A stretch of 64,000 nucleotides of DNA from Thalassospira profundimaris (GCF_003326755.1 NZ_JPWH01000008.1:124001-188000), one strand, 5' to 3'. Positions 1 to 9,858 are shown, counted from the first letter of the stretch. Translations and numbers: made by a program. Notes: generated by a model from the letters alone, not told the origin.

Positions 1-57
1 TATAATCTGGCGGCTGTTCACGCGTAAAACAATGATTTTGTTATAAAGGCGACGGCA

Positions 58-1086
58 ATGCACAATACCGCATGTTTGAAACGCGAAACGTTACATCCGA
101 ACGATCCGGCAAACGAGACCAGCAGCCATGCTTCTGGCGGGACAGGCGGGGCAGGCGTTTCTGCATATGGTGGTATGGTCTGGCCGGTATTGGGATTGTT
201 GCTGGCGGCAAGCCTGATGGGGCTGGGGCCGATTTTTGTCCGCTTGTCCGGCATTTCGGCCGAGGCATCGGCTTTTTGGCGGGCCATGCTGGCCGCCCCG
301 GTTTTTTGGGTTGCCAGTCAGGGGCTAGCCATCGTAAGCGCGAAAAAGCGCCCATCAAATATGGACGGGATCGTCTCTGACAGCGCAGCCCGCCCCGCAC
401 GCAAAACCGGGTTGCTGGTGCTGGCCGGTGTGCTGTTTGCCGCCGATTTGATGTTTGCCCATCTTGCCATTGGCATGACAACGGTTGCCAATGCAATTTT
501 GCTCAATAACCTGGCCCCGCTTTTTGTTGGCTGTTTTGGCCTGCTGGGTTGGGCGCGCCGTCCAAGTCGCCGGTTCTGGCAGGGCCTGCCCATTGCCATG
601 CTCGGCGCATTTTGTCTGTTTTTGGCCAGTTCGCATGGCAGCGGCTCCATGCTGGGTGATGCCACGGCAATTGTCGCTGCCGGGTTTTACGGGGCCTATT
701 TTGTGGTGATTGCCAAGCTGCGCCAGGATCATTCCGCCCTGCAGATCATGCTCTGGAGCACGATTGTCACCGCGATTATTCTGGCCCTTTATATGCTGGT
801 TTTTGATGGTGGCATTGGCATGCCCGCTGTTCTTGGCGGCTGGCTGGCCCTGTGTGGTCTGGCCTTTTTAACGCATATTGGCGGGCAGGGGATGGTATCG
901 GTCTGTTTCAAGCGGGTTGATGAAGCCACCGGGTCGATCATTTTGCTGTGGCAGCCCTTTATGTCGGCCATTTTGGGGGCACTGGTGCTGGGCGAGGTTT
1001 TAAACCCGTGGCATGCGCTGGGGGCCGCCTTGGTGATGGTGGCGGTTGCCTATATCACGGTGCGTCGCCGCCGTCGGGCTGGATGA
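58..1086 (+). CDS. DMT-superfamily (EamA) transporter
   Basis: Predicted inner-membrane metabolite or drug exporter of the drug/metabolite transporter superfamily. The 342-residue protein has a hydrophilic, Gly/Ser-rich N-terminal stretch of about 38 residues and then about ten hydrophobic helices arranged as two EamA repeats (roughly 42-170 and 190-335), ending in an Arg-rich cytoplasmic tail. The GPIFVRLSG segment near the first helix is typical of EamA domains. The ATG at 58 has an AAGG nine bases upstream. An internal ATG near residue 40 would remove the hydrophilic leader and is a possible alternative start. Substrate cannot be deduced. It converges with the DUF2269 gene downstream. Confidence 0.88.
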   Translation: MHNTACLKRETLHPNDPANETSSHASGGTGGAGVSAYGGMVWPVLGLLLAASLMGLGPIFVRLSGISAEASAFWRAMLAAPVFWVASQGLAIVSAKKRPSNMDGIVSDSAARPARKTGLLVLAGVLFAADLMFAHLAIGMTTVANAILLNNLAPLFVGCFGLLGWARRPSRRFWQGLPIAMLGAFCLFLASSHGSGSMLGDATAIVAAGFYGAYFVVIAKLRQDHSALQIMLWSTIVTAIILALYMLVFDGGIGMPAVLGGWLALCGLAFLTHIGGQGMVSVCFKRVDEATGSIILLWQPFMSAILGALVLGEVLNPWHALGAALVMVAVAYITVRRRRRAG

Positions 1087-1104
1087 TGTGCGTTAACGTC
1101 CTGA

Positions 1105-1572
1105 TCACGGATTAAGCATCAGCCACAGCGTAATGAACGGAAAAATGACCGCCAGCATGCCAAGAAAGTTCCACAGCCGGGCGGCACGATAATAGGTTTC
1201 GGGCAGGTCGGCCTGATGATGGTCGCACGCGGTTTGCGCCAGCTTTGCCATGCGCCGTTGCAGCGGGATTAATCCCAACAGCCAGATCACGGCTGCCATG
1301 ATAAACAGGAAAATGCCGCTTTGCAGGTTAAAGCGCGCGGCAAGGTCAATGCGCGCAATGTGATACAGGCCAATGCCGCCTATTGCGATCAGGACGACGC
1401 CGCCGGCGGTAAAGGCCAGATCGGTGATTTTAACCAGGCGGCAGGCAAAGGCGATGATCGCCGGATTGCGGGTTTTATCAGCCTGGTTTTTCCACACCGC
1501 ACTGACAACGATATTGCCCAGAAATAATACCACCCCCAGAAGATGAATGAACTTGATAAAGGCGTAATCCAT
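1105..1572 (-). CDS. DUF2269-type integral membrane protein
   Basis: Small membrane protein of about 155 residues with four hydrophobic helices (about 5-25, 45-65, 75-98 and 130-152). The N-terminus, a conserved FIKFIHLLGVVLFLGN-type helix, resembles DUF2269 family proteins, whose function is unknown. I chose the ATG at 1572 because the family motif starts there; an in-frame ATG at 1605 would add 11 polar residues. It lies 87 bases downstream of the TetR gene on the same strand, so the two may be co-transcribed and the regulator may control it. No catalytic motif is visible. Confidence 0.75.
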   Translation of the reverse strand: MDYAFIKFIHLLGVVLFLGNIVVSAVWKNQADKTRNPAIIAFACRLVKITDLAFTAGGVVLIAIGGIGLYHIARIDLAARFNLQSGIFLFIMAAVIWLLGLIPLQRRMAKLAQTACDHHQADLPETYYRAARLWNFLGMLAVIFPFITLWLMLNP

Positions 1573-1659
1573 GCGGGAGCCCCCGAGTCGCAACGATTGA
1601 AACAAGCCTGCAAGCCAGAAATGACCTGTTCGCAGCCCCTTTGCAAGCAGGGATCAGGA

Positions 1660-2280
1660 TCAGACTGTTTTGGCGTTTCGGTTTGCCGAACCTCCAAGGT
1701 CTTCGGCCAGCAGGCCAAAGACAAAATCCTGCAGGGGCTGGTCGGCGGGGGGCGAGATCATGCCATCTATCACCAGGGTGGCAATGCCGTGGGCGCGGCT
1801 CCAGGCGGCCAGCGCACGGTTATAGGCATTGGCGGCGTCGGCCAGCGTCATAGTGCCGCGCTGGTCCAGATTGGTGACAGATCGTTGCAAAATATCAAAT
1901 ACCGCATCGGCGGCATCGCGCAGTTCGGGATATTGATCCAGCGGCGGGCGCTCGCGGCCAAAGATCAGGCGGAAATGCTGCGGGTTTTCAATGGCAAACT
2001 CAACATAGGATGCACTAAGCGCCATGATACGTTCTTCATGGGGCAGGTTGCGCTGTGCGGTTTCTTCCAGCCGGTCGCCAAACCGTTTTAAGGCCGCAAT
2101 CGCCACTGCCGCCAAAATGCCATCCTTACCGTCAAAATGGCGATAAGGGGCGGCTTCGGAAACGCCGGTCAGGCGGGCAAGGCGGCGCAACGACAGGCCG
2201 CCGGGGCCCTCGGCACGCAAAATGGTTTCGGCCTCGCGCAGCAAAACATTGCGCACATCGCCGTGGTGATATTTGGACAT
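1660..2280 (-). CDS. TetR/AcrR-family transcriptional regulator
   Basis: A 206-residue one-component repressor. Residues 10-55 form the TetR helix-turn-helix, with the recognition-helix pattern LTGVSEAAPYRHF that is standard for the family. The C-terminal part (about 85-190) resembles the WHG-type ligand-binding domain. A perfect 10-bp palindrome lies about 30 bases upstream of its start and is a plausible autoregulatory operator. The likely target is itself plus the downstream DUF2269 gene. The ligand is unknown. Confidence 0.88.
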   Translation of the reverse strand: MSKYHHGDVRNVLLREAETILRAEGPGGLSLRRLARLTGVSEAAPYRHFDGKDGILAAVAIAALKRFGDRLEETAQRNLPHEERIMALSASYVEFAIENPQHFRLIFGRERPPLDQYPELRDAADAVFDILQRSVTNLDQRGTMTLADAANAYNRALAAWSRAHGIATLVIDGMISPPADQPLQDFVFGLLAEDLGGSANRNAKTV

Positions 2281-2300
2281 TTGCTCGGTTCAGTCTTTTT

Positions 2301-2319
2301 ATGTTAATAATGTTAACAT
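2301..2319. promoter_or_regulatory. Palindromic operator candidate for the TetR regulator
   Basis: The perfect palindrome ATGTTAACAT (2310-2319) is preceded by the related half ATGTTAAT (2301-2308). It sits 21-39 bases upstream of the tetR-like start codon on the minus strand, where an autorepressor would be expected to bind. Assignment is by position and symmetry only. Confidence 0.5.
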
Positions 2320-2471
2320 ATTCAATGACTTTACGATGGTCAAGCAAAAAATCGCGGAAATCAGCCATTTTCCCGATTGAATAATCATCGCCAAATTGTG
2401 CCTGTTCCAACAGGCGCGTGATGCGGATGCGCGTATTGCAGCAGGTGCAAATCGCCCGGCTGACAAAGAAA

Positions 2472-2500
2472 AACGGCAGACCACGAAAGGATCTGCCGTT
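2472..2500 (-). terminator. Intrinsic terminator of aroC
   Basis: Perfect 9-bp inverted repeat AACGGCAGA / TCTGCCGTT (2472-2480 and 2492-2500). On the minus strand the second arm runs into TTTTTCTTTG, giving a typical U-tract 35 bases past the aroC stop. The stretch between here and the TetR start holds no gene that I can support. Confidence 0.85.
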
Positions 2501-2535
2501 CTGAACGTCCGGTTTAATGTGCGAAATACGCACGA

Positions 2536-3624
2536 TCAGGCTTTGTTCCAGCCTTCGCACTGCGCACGGTGGCGCAGCAGGTGATCGGCCAGCACGATGG
2601 CGGCCATGGCCTCGCCCACCGGGACGGCGCGAATGCCCACACAGGGGTCGTGGCGGCCCTTGGTGACAACATCAACATCCTTGTCGCTGACATCCACACT
2701 ATGGCGCGGGGTCAGGATGGAGCTGGTCGGTTTGACGGCAAAGCGAATGATCACATCCTCGCCCGATGAAATACCGCCCAGAATGCCCCCGGCATTGTTG
2801 GACAGGAAAACCGGCTTGCCATCCTCGCTCATGCGCATTTCATCGGCATTTTCAATGCCGGTCAGCTCGGCGGCTTCAAAGCCATTGCCAATTTCAACGC
2901 CCTTGACGGCATTAATCGTCATCATCGCCTTGGCAAGGTCGGCATCGAGTTTGTCGTAAATCGGGTCCCCCAGGCCAACCGGCACGCCAGAGCACACCAC
3001 CTCGATCACGGCACCAACGGACGATCCATCCTTGCGCAAGCCATCAAGATATTCTTCAAAAACCGGTACGGCTTTGGGATCGGGGGTGAAGAAGGGGTTG
3101 TTATCAACCTCGTCCCAGTTCCAGTTGGCGCGATTGATTTCCTTGGTGCCCATTTTAACCAGCGCACCGCGAATTTTGATGTCATCGCCCAGAATTTTGC
3201 GGGCAACGGCACCGGCAGCCACCCGCATGGCGGTTTCACGGGCCGATGAACGCCCGCCACCGCGATAATCGCGAATGCCGTATTTTTCCCAGTAGGTGTA
3301 ATCGGCATGGCCGGGGCGGAACTGGTTTTTAATCTCGCCGTAATCCTTGGAACGCTGATCGACATTTTCAATCAGCAGACCAATCGGGGTGCCGGTGGTT
3401 TTGCCTTCAAACACACCCGAAAGGATTTTAACCTCGTCAGGTTCGCGGCGCTGGGTGGTAAAGCGCGACTGGCCGGGTTTGCGTTTTTCCAGATATTTCT
3501 GAATGTCGGCTTCACACAGATCCAGACGCGGGGGAACCCCATCCACCACACAGCCAATGGCCGGGCCGTGGCTTTCGCCAAAGGTGGTGAAACGAAACAG
3601 GGACCCAAAACTGTTGCCAGCCAT
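2536..3624 (-). CDS. aroC: Chorismate synthase
   Basis: Catalyses the last shikimate-pathway step, 5-enolpyruvylshikimate-3-phosphate to chorismate, using reduced FMN. At 362 residues it has the usual family length. The conserved signatures are visible: [17 protein letters not shown] near residues 11-27, the [14 protein letters not shown]...[10 protein letters not shown] block near 104-132, the NNAGG..GGISSGE block near 275-288, and [13 protein letters not shown] near 325. Cytoplasmic. It is followed by its own terminator and lies downstream of fabI on the same strand, but a terminator separates the two, so it probably has its own promoter. Confidence 0.98.
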   Translation of the reverse strand: MAGNSFGSLFRFTTFGESHGPAIGCVVDGVPPRLDLCEADIQKYLEKRKPGQSRFTTQRREPDEVKILSGVFEGKTTGTPIGLLIENVDQRSKDYGEIKNQFRPGHADYTYWEKYGIRDYRGGGRSSARETAMRVAAGAVARKILGDDIKIRGALVKMGTKEINRANWNWDEVDNNPFFTPDPKAVPVFEEYLDGLRKDGSSVGAVIEVVCSGVPVGLGDPIYDKLDADLAKAMMTINAVKGVEIGNGFEAAELTGIENADEMRMSEDGKPVFLSNNAGGILGGISSGEDVIIRFAVKPTSSILTPRHSVDVSDKDVDVVTKGRHDPCVGIRAVPVGEAMAAIVLADHLLRHRAQCEGWNKA

Positions 3625-3670
3625 CAGAAAATTCCAGATTTTATAGGGTTAACATTCTAAACAGACAAAA

Positions 3671-3693
3671 CGGGCCGCCTGCGGGCGACCCGG
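3671..3693 (-). terminator. Intrinsic terminator of fabI
   Basis: GC-rich hairpin: arms CGGG-CGCC and GGCG-CCCG with one internal mismatch around a short loop. On the minus strand it is followed by CGTTTTGTCTGTTT, about 20 bases after the fabI stop. Confidence 0.75.
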
Positions 3694-3713
3694 TTTATCA
3701 GATTTTGGCGGGG

Positions 3714-4544
3714 TCAGGACTTGCTGACTGTGATGTCCGGGGCATCAACCTGTTTCATGCCAACGGTGTGATAACCGCAATCGACATGATGGGTTTCGCC
3801 CGTCACACCCGAAGACAGGTCGGACAGGAAGTAAAGCCCGGAACGACCAACATCATCAATCGTGACGTTGCGGCGCATTGGCGAGTTGTATTCGTTCCAT
3901 TTCAGGATATAGCGGAAATCGCCAATGCCCGATGCGGCAAGCGTTTTGATCGGGCCAGCCGAAATCGCGTTAACACGGATATTATCCGGGCCAAGGTCAT
4001 TGGCCATGTATTTGACGCTGGCTTCAAGGGCTGCCTTGGCAACCCCCATGACGTTGTAATGCGGCATCACCTTTTCCGCCCCGTAATAGGACAGGGTCAG
4101 CATGGAGCCGCCACTGGTCATCATCTTTTCGGCGCGCTGGGCCACGGCAGTAAAAGAATAGACCGAGATATTCATCGACATGGCGAAGTTTTCCGGCGAG
4201 GTGTCAAGATACCGGCCGCGCAACTCGTTTTTGTCGGAATAGCCAATGGCATGGACGATGAAGTCAATGGTGTCCCATTTTTCCTTCAGGGCCGCAAAGG
4301 CTGCATCGATGCTGGCAGGGTCACTGACATCGCAGGGCAGCACGATATCGCTGCCAATGCTTTCCGCCAGCGGGCGCACGCGCTTGCCAAGGGCATCCCC
4401 CTGATAGGTGAATGCCACTTCACCTCCGGCGGCGGCAACAGCACGGGCAATGCCCCATGCAATGGATTTATCATTGGCGACGCCCATGATCAGGCCCCGT
4501 TTACCGGCCATCAGGCCTGAAAGATTATCGGCGGACAGGCTCAT
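3714..4544 (-). CDS. fabI: Enoyl-[acyl-carrier-protein] reductase (NADH)
   Basis: Type II fatty-acid synthesis enzyme reducing trans-2-enoyl-ACP with NADH. The protein has 276 residues and a divergent short-chain dehydrogenase fold: the nucleotide-binding segment is GLIMGVANDKSIAWGIA (17-33), and the FabI catalytic pattern Tyr-x6-Lys is visible as Y163 and K170 after the SYYGAEKVMPHYN region. The GPIKTLAASGI loop follows, as expected for the substrate-binding helix. It is transcribed away from the YihY-type gene; the ~200-base divergent region should hold both promoters. Target family of triclosan and isoniazid-type inhibitors (family knowledge). Confidence 0.97.
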   Translation of the reverse strand: MSLSADNLSGLMAGKRGLIMGVANDKSIAWGIARAVAAAGGEVAFTYQGDALGKRVRPLAESIGSDIVLPCDVSDPASIDAAFAALKEKWDTIDFIVHAIGYSDKNELRGRYLDTSPENFAMSMNISVYSFTAVAQRAEKMMTSGGSMLTLSYYGAEKVMPHYNVMGVAKAALEASVKYMANDLGPDNIRVNAISAGPIKTLAASGIGDFRYILKWNEYNSPMRRNVTIDDVGRSGLYFLSDLSSGVTGETHHVDCGYHTVGMKQVDAPDITVSKS

Positions 4545-4748
4545 ATTTCCTCTCGTTCAGGCGATCTCTTTCCGTATCTGGTGCGCATCCCGGTCAGGGT
4601 TGCGCCCAATACTGGAGACATTCAATATTCACCGCATCCTACACAAAGCGGGGCTAAAATCAATCTGGCCTGTTTTATCTTTGCGCGGCGCGTTACTCTG
4701 TTTTGATTCTGTCACTATAGTCGGAAATTGCACAGGATTAAGCGTTTA

Positions 4749-6113
4749 ATGGTGAATTTGCGAAAATTGCTCGATGACCGTACCGGATTCTGGCGTTATG
4801 CCTTTTTGCGGTTCCTGCATGACAAATCGCCACAACGCGCCAGTGCGCTTTCCTATACGACGCTTTTGGCGATGGTGCCATTTCTGGCAATCGCGCTCAC
4901 GGTTTTGTCGGCTTTTCCGGTTTTTGATGCCTGGAAAGACCAGATTTCCAACCTGATTTTCAGTAATTTTCTGCCCCAGACGGGTTCCGAAGTGGCGGAC
5001 TACCTGACCGGATTTTTGAAAAATACTGGCCGGATGACGGCGATCGGCACGATTGTGCTGGGTTTTACGGCGGTGATGCTGCTGGGATCCATCGAAACCG
5101 TGATGAACGATGTTTTCCGCGTCACAACGCCGCGCAAATTGCTCTCCCGGCTGGTAGTATTTTGGGCGCTGATCACGGTCGGGCCGTTATTGCTGGGGTT
5201 AAGTTTATCGCTGGCGTCCTATATTTTTGCCATGCGCCACTTTGTTGGCGGCGATGCGCTGGATGCGCAAATCGGCCAGCTTGGCTTTCTCGCGCCGTTC
5301 TTTTTGTCGACCATTGCCTTTTCGCTGCTGTTTTTGGGGATGCCCAACCGTGCCGTCGTGGTGACGGATGGTGTTATCGGGGGCGTTGTGGCCGCGGCCC
5401 TGTTCGAGCTTCTGAAAAAAGGATTCGGTCTTTATGTCAGCACCTTTCCGACATACCAGACGCTGTATGGCGCGGTGGCGGTGGTGCCGATTTTCCTGAT
5501 CTGGATGTATCTGACCTGGATGGTGATTTTGCTGGGCGCGCAGGTGGCGGCCGCCCGTTCCGAATGGCGGGCGGCACGGGCAGCGGGCCTGGTGCCGGAC
5601 CCGCGCGGCGGGTTGCCCGGCCATACCGAACGTTTGATTGCGGTATTAAAACTGCTGGAATATTTGCAGAACCGCTTTCAGAAAGCCGACAAACCGCCGA
5701 CCTACCGCCATTTGTTACATGAACTGAAGATGGGCGGGCGCGATTTGAACTGGGCGCTGGCGGCTTTGCGTCGGGAAAATCTGATCGATCGCAGTGAAAA
5801 GCACCGGTGGCTTTTGTCAGGTGATTTGTCACGCCTGAAACTGGGCGATTTGATGAACAAGCTGGGCCTGTTTCTGGATCAGGACAGGTTGTTGCTGGTG
5901 GATGTCAAAAGTGGTTGGCCCCTTGAAGTGCGTGACCGGCTGATAGAGCTTCAGGACTGCCGCAAAGATATTCTTGATGTGGCCGTAAGCGCGCTATTTC
6001 AGCGTCAGCGCCCCGAAGACGGGGTGCCCGCCCCGCTTGAGCAGGGCAAAGACGATGCCAAAAGCAGGGCGGGCGACATTAATGCCGATGATATGAACAG
6101 CCAGGTGGACTAA
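4749..6113 (+). CDS. YihY/BrkB-family inner-membrane protein with C-terminal extension
   Basis: About 454 residues. The N-terminal 270 residues carry six hydrophobic helices with YihY features: the amphipathic RASALSYTTLLAMVPFLAIAL segment, the GSIETVMNDVFRV segment and the LIWMYLTWMVILLGAQVAA segment. Residues about 290-400 form a soluble part that looks winged-helix-like (RHLLHELKMGGRDLNWALAALRRENLI), and the tail is charged and disordered. The family was once called ribonuclease BN, but its role is unsettled. I prefer ATG 4749, with AGGA 11 bases upstream, over the TTG at 4728. It converges with the downstream stress protein gene with only 24 bases between stops. Confidence 0.88.
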   Translation: MVNLRKLLDDRTGFWRYAFLRFLHDKSPQRASALSYTTLLAMVPFLAIALTVLSAFPVFDAWKDQISNLIFSNFLPQTGSEVADYLTGFLKNTGRMTAIGTIVLGFTAVMLLGSIETVMNDVFRVTTPRKLLSRLVVFWALITVGPLLLGLSLSLASYIFAMRHFVGGDALDAQIGQLGFLAPFFLSTIAFSLLFLGMPNRAVVVTDGVIGGVVAAALFELLKKGFGLYVSTFPTYQTLYGAVAVVPIFLIWMYLTWMVILLGAQVAAARSEWRAARAAGLVPDPRGGLPGHTERLIAVLKLLEYLQNRFQKADKPPTYRHLLHELKMGGRDLNWALAALRRENLIDRSEKHRWLLSGDLSRLKLGDLMNKLGLFLDQDRLLLVDVKSGWPLEVRDRLIELQDCRKDILDVAVSALFQRQRPEDGVPAPLEQGKDDAKSRAGDINADDMNSQVD

Positions 6114-6137
6114 AGGCAACGGGCCTTGCGCGGCGGC

Positions 6138-6575
6138 TCAGGCGTCTTTGGCAATGGCGATCAGGATGCTGCAGGGCGCATGCGCCAGCAGCGACGCCCC
6201 GGTGGAACCGCCCCACCAGCGTGAAAGTGCGCTTTGTTCGCGATGTCCCACCACAATCAGATCCGCGTTTATATCCTGGGCGACACGGCCAATTTCATTG
6301 GCGGGAATGCCATTTTCCAGGCGCGTTTCAGCCTCCAGGCCCCGATCCTTCAGCTTGGCTTTGCCTTCTTCCAGGCTGGCTTTAATGTCGGCCAGCATCC
6401 GGTCTGGCAGGTCGGAGGGAACGGCGGCCTCGGCATAAATAACGCCAATATCGGGCGCGAGAACCGCCATCAGGCAGACGTCGGCCTTGCACATGGCGGC
6501 CAGTTCCGCGCCCTGTTTCAGGGCAGCGCGGCCTTCTTGGCTTCCGTCATAGGCCAGCAGGATTTTTTTGTACAT
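6138..6575 (-). CDS. Single-domain universal stress protein (UspA family)
   Basis: A 145-residue cytoplasmic protein with the UspA alpha/beta fold: beta-1 KKILLAYDGS with the family Asp, and the C-terminal VVGHRE...GGSTGASLLAHAPCSILI block. The ATP-binding pattern G-2x-G-9x-G(S/T) is only partly kept: the second Gly is Glu, while the final GST is intact, so nucleotide binding is uncertain. It is one of three Usp-type genes within 17 kb. It is monocistronic, about 100 bases from the MscS gene upstream. Confidence 0.92.
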   Translation of the reverse strand: MYKKILLAYDGSQEGRAALKQGAELAAMCKADVCLMAVLAPDIGVIYAEAAVPSDLPDRMLADIKASLEEGKAKLKDRGLEAETRLENGIPANEIGRVAQDINADLIVVGHREQSALSRWWGGSTGASLLAHAPCSILIAIAKDA

Positions 6576-6672
6576 GGGGTCGCCTTTTTTGCGTGAAAAA
6601 GCAGGGCAATAAGATGAAAATTATACATCCAACCCTGCCACCTTTAACAAGAAAATTCTAATTTATTTTGCG

Positions 6673-8049
6673 TCAGGGATTTGGCTTGTCGGTGGTGGTT
6701 GGGGCGTTTTCTGCAATGTCGGAACCCGGATGATGGACTTCAAAGCGTAGTGGACGGCTGCCGGGATGCAAATGCAGGTCGCGCTGCGGGAAGGGGATTT
6801 CGATGTCGTTTTCCCTGAAGGCGTCCCAGACATTGAGCAACACTTCGCTGATGATGTTGCCGCGCCCGTTTTGCGGGTCGTTGATCCAGAAACGTATTTC
6901 CAGATCAACCGAATTATCGCCAAAACCGCGCAGCAATGTGTTGGGGCCGGGGGTATCGAGCACCCGTTTGCATTTGCCCGCGGCTTCATTGCACAGCGCA
7001 ATCGCCTGGCGCGGGTCGTTATGATAGGAAATGCCAACGGGGATTTTCAGGCGCAGCTGAACATCGGAATGGCTCCAGTTTTCAACCTGGTTGGTGATCA
7101 GGTCCTCGTTGGGGATCAGAAACTCGGTGCCATCGCGGGTGCGAACGGCGGTATAACGCGCGCCCAGTGACTGGATCCAGCCAAAGGTATCGCCAATGGC
7201 AATCACATCGCCGGGTTTGATCGACCGGTCCAGAAGCAGGATCAGACCGCTGATCAGGTTGGCGACAATGCGTTGCAAACCAAGGCCGATGCCCACACCG
7301 ACCGCACCGCCAAATACTGCAAGGGCGGTCAGATCAATGCCAATGGTGGACAGGGCAAAAAATACCGCAACCGACAGCAACACGATTTTCAGCAGCTTGA
7401 CCAGCAATACCTGAACCGACGGGGTTAAGCGATGCACCCGGTTGATGCGCTGTTCAAACAGATGCGAGGCAAATGACGCCACCCACAACAAAATCGCCAG
7501 CGACAGCACAGCCTTGATCAGCCCGTAAAGCGAAATGCGGACATTGCCCAGCTCAAACGCGATGCTGTTGAGCATGTCAATCGCGGGGTTAAGCAGGCCG
7601 ACAATATTCAGCGCGGCAATGCCCCAGGCAATGACGGCAATGGTCCGCCCCCAGACCGGATCATTCAAAAAGGCGCTGGCAAGGCGAATGAAAATCCAGG
7701 CGATCAGCAGGCTTGTGACCAGGCGCAGCACATTGTGCGGATAATCCATTTGGGTGGCGATGCCATCCAAAACCCAAAGGATAACGACAAAAACCAGGGG
7801 AAAAGACAGGCCGGGCAGGGTTTTGCAAAATCGTCTCAGGCCGGGAATGTGGCTCATCGCGGCTTGCCAGTTTTGCAACCGCGACAGCAGACGGGCAACT
7901 GGCTTGGTCAGCAAAATCGCCGGAACGGCGGCAAGGGCGATGGCGGCGACTTGCAACAGGATGGGCACAAGCAGCAGGTTTGCCTGAACCCATGCCACGG
8001 CCTTTTCAAGCCATGCCATTATGCGTTCGGATTGCCAGAAACCGTTCAT
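6673..8049 (-). CDS. Mechanosensitive channel of the MscS family
   Basis: A 458-residue inner-membrane protein. About five predicted helices precede the pore region; the MscS TM3 is evident as the Ala/Gly-rich VFGGAVGVGIGLGLQRIVANLISGLILLLDRSIKPGDVI segment split around residues 240-280, followed by the beta-domain (GWIQSLGARYTAVRTRDG...IPN) and a C-terminal alpha/beta domain. Larger than E. coli MscS because of extra N-terminal helices. An in-frame ATG at 8019 is an alternative start. Expected role: release of osmolytes on hypo-osmotic shock (family knowledge). Confidence 0.93.
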   Translation of the reverse strand: MNGFWQSERIMAWLEKAVAWVQANLLLVPILLQVAAIALAAVPAILLTKPVARLLSRLQNWQAAMSHIPGLRRFCKTLPGLSFPLVFVVILWVLDGIATQMDYPHNVLRLVTSLLIAWIFIRLASAFLNDPVWGRTIAVIAWGIAALNIVGLLNPAIDMLNSIAFELGNVRISLYGLIKAVLSLAILLWVASFASHLFEQRINRVHRLTPSVQVLLVKLLKIVLLSVAVFFALSTIGIDLTALAVFGGAVGVGIGLGLQRIVANLISGLILLLDRSIKPGDVIAIGDTFGWIQSLGARYTAVRTRDGTEFLIPNEDLITNQVENWSHSDVQLRLKIPVGISYHNDPRQAIALCNEAAGKCKRVLDTPGPNTLLRGFGDNSVDLEIRFWINDPQNGRGNIISEVLLNVWDAFRENDIEIPFPQRDLHLHPGSRPLRFEVHHPGSDIAENAPTTTDKPNP

Positions 8050-8199
8050 TCATGCCCGCCTGATCAAAATGGCCGTCCGGGTGGAAGACCCCGGCTGTAT
8101 CGCGGTTCAGCCGGGCGGCCCTGTGGTTCTTGTTTCCTATCCTAACATTCCTGCGCGAAAATACAGCCAAAACAGTATGCTGAGGGGAAAAAGGCATGA

Positions 8200-9690
8200 T
8201 CAGGGTTTCATGGTGCCATGCAGGCGCAAATTATTGTGCCAGGAAAAGGCCTCTTCGATCAGGTGTGGGGTATGGCCGCCACGAACAACAGCACGATTGA
8301 AATAGTCACCCAGTTCATCGCGGTAGGACGGATGCACACAATTGGCCAGGATGGTTTGCGCCCGTTCGCGCGGGGCCAGGCCGCGCAAATCGGCCAGGCC
8401 GGTTTCGGTGATCAGAATATCCACATCATGTTCGGTATGGTCCACATGGCTGACCATGGGCACAACGCTGGAAATTTTGCCGGCCTTGGCAATCGATTTG
8501 GTGACAAAAATCGACATGTGACCATTGCGGGCAAAATCGCCCGAGCCACCTATGCCATTCATCATTTGTGTGCCGCCGACATGGGTGGAATTGACATTGC
8601 CATAAAGGTCGAATTCCAGCGCGGTATTGATGCAGATAAGCCCCAGACGGCGAATGACTTCGGGATGATTGCTGATTTCCTGGGGCCGTAAAATAAGCTG
8701 GTGTTTATAACGGGCCAGATCGGCAATCACCTGTTCATAGCGCGACTGCGACAGGGTGACGGAGGAGCCGGAGGCAAAATCCAGCTTTCCGGCATCAAAC
8801 AGGTCGAATGTCGAATCCTGCAGGACTTCGGAATACATTTTCAGGCCATGAAACGGCGTATCGATAAAGCCGTGCATGACTGCATTGGCAATGGTGCCAA
8901 TGCCCGCCTGAAGCGGTTGTAATTCGTTGGTCAGGCGGCCGCTTTTGACCTCGTATTTCAAAAAGTCGGCCAAATGCCCGGCAATGGCACGGGTATCTTC
9001 ATCGGGCGGCAAAACGGTCGAGGAGCTATCGGCCTTGCGGGTGACAACAATGGCAACGATTTTGTCAGGATCGACCGGAATGAAGGGAAAACCCACCCGG
9101 CTTTCAGGCGAGACAACCGGTACCGGCTGGCGTGTCGGGCGGCGCGAGGGGATATAAATATCGTGCAGCCCTTCCAGTGTTTCGGATTGCGTCAGGTTAA
9201 TCTCGACAATCACCTTTTTGGCAAGGATGGCAAAGCTGGCCGAATTGCCCACCGATGTGGTTGGAATGATGCCGCCCTGCTCGGTGATGGCGACGGCCTC
9301 GACCACGGCAATGTCGATGCCGGGGATCTGGTCGGTGCGCAATTGTTCCACCGTTTCGGAAAGGTGCTGGTCAATAAACATCACCTCGCCGGAATTAATG
9401 GCCTTGCGCAGGCCCGGATCGGCCTGAAACGGGATGCGGCGCGACAGCACATGGGCCTCGGCCAGGGTCCGGTCCAGGTCATTGCCCAGCGACGCCCCCG
9501 TCATCAGTGTAATTTTAAGCGGGTCTTTTTTGGCCCGCTCGGCCAGAGCCATTGGCACGGCCTTGGCTTCACCGGCACGGGTAAAGCCGCTCATGCCGAC
9601 AACCATGCCATCCTTTATCAGACTGGCCGCTTCTTCGGCGCTGACAACACGTTCCTGGAATTTGGGATGGCGAATACGTTGACGATACAT
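8200..9690 (-). CDS. Acetyl-CoA hydrolase / succinyl-CoA:acetate CoA-transferase
   Basis: A 496-residue class I CoA-transferase-fold enzyme that moves CoA between acyl groups, probably acetyl and succinyl. The family motifs are clear: GMSGFTRAGEAKAVP near 32, the GIGTIANAVMHG motif near 263, and the KMYSEVLQD motif near 284-293, whose Glu288 matches the position of the CoA-accepting glutamate in AarC-type enzymes. The C-terminal GIGGSGDFARNG and GLADLRGLAPRERA blocks are also present. Start ATG 9690 has AAGGAA seven bases upstream; longer in-frame starts add a non-conserved tail. It appears to be monocistronic. Confidence 0.92.
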   Translation of the reverse strand: MYRQRIRHPKFQERVVSAEEAASLIKDGMVVGMSGFTRAGEAKAVPMALAERAKKDPLKITLMTGASLGNDLDRTLAEAHVLSRRIPFQADPGLRKAINSGEVMFIDQHLSETVEQLRTDQIPGIDIAVVEAVAITEQGGIIPTTSVGNSASFAILAKKVIVEINLTQSETLEGLHDIYIPSRRPTRQPVPVVSPESRVGFPFIPVDPDKIVAIVVTRKADSSSTVLPPDEDTRAIAGHLADFLKYEVKSGRLTNELQPLQAGIGTIANAVMHGFIDTPFHGLKMYSEVLQDSTFDLFDAGKLDFASGSSVTLSQSRYEQVIADLARYKHQLILRPQEISNHPEVIRRLGLICINTALEFDLYGNVNSTHVGGTQMMNGIGGSGDFARNGHMSIFVTKSIAKAGKISSVVPMVSHVDHTEHDVDILITETGLADLRGLAPRERAQTILANCVHPSYRDELGDYFNRAVVRGGHTPHLIEEAFSWHNNLRLHGTMKP

Positions 9691-9858
9691 GGGGTTTCCT
9701 TTGTGGCAGGTGGAACGGGCGAGGAGCATATAACAGGTGTAAAGGACCATTCCGCGCAACTGGTGTGAGAAATTCGCGTATGCCCTTGTATTTTATGCAA
9801 TGCTAATATTATTGGACTAATTCCAGTTTGGGGCGGGATGATTTGGGCTTGGCGGGTT

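Noticed and set aside
3705-4520. Plus-strand open frame opposite fabI
   Set aside because: fabI is certain on the minus strand, and the opposite frame shows no recognisable domain.
8041-8060. Second ATG beside the MscS start as evidence of an overlapping gene
   Set aside because: It is in another frame and opens only a short shadow; the MscS start is the only supported one.
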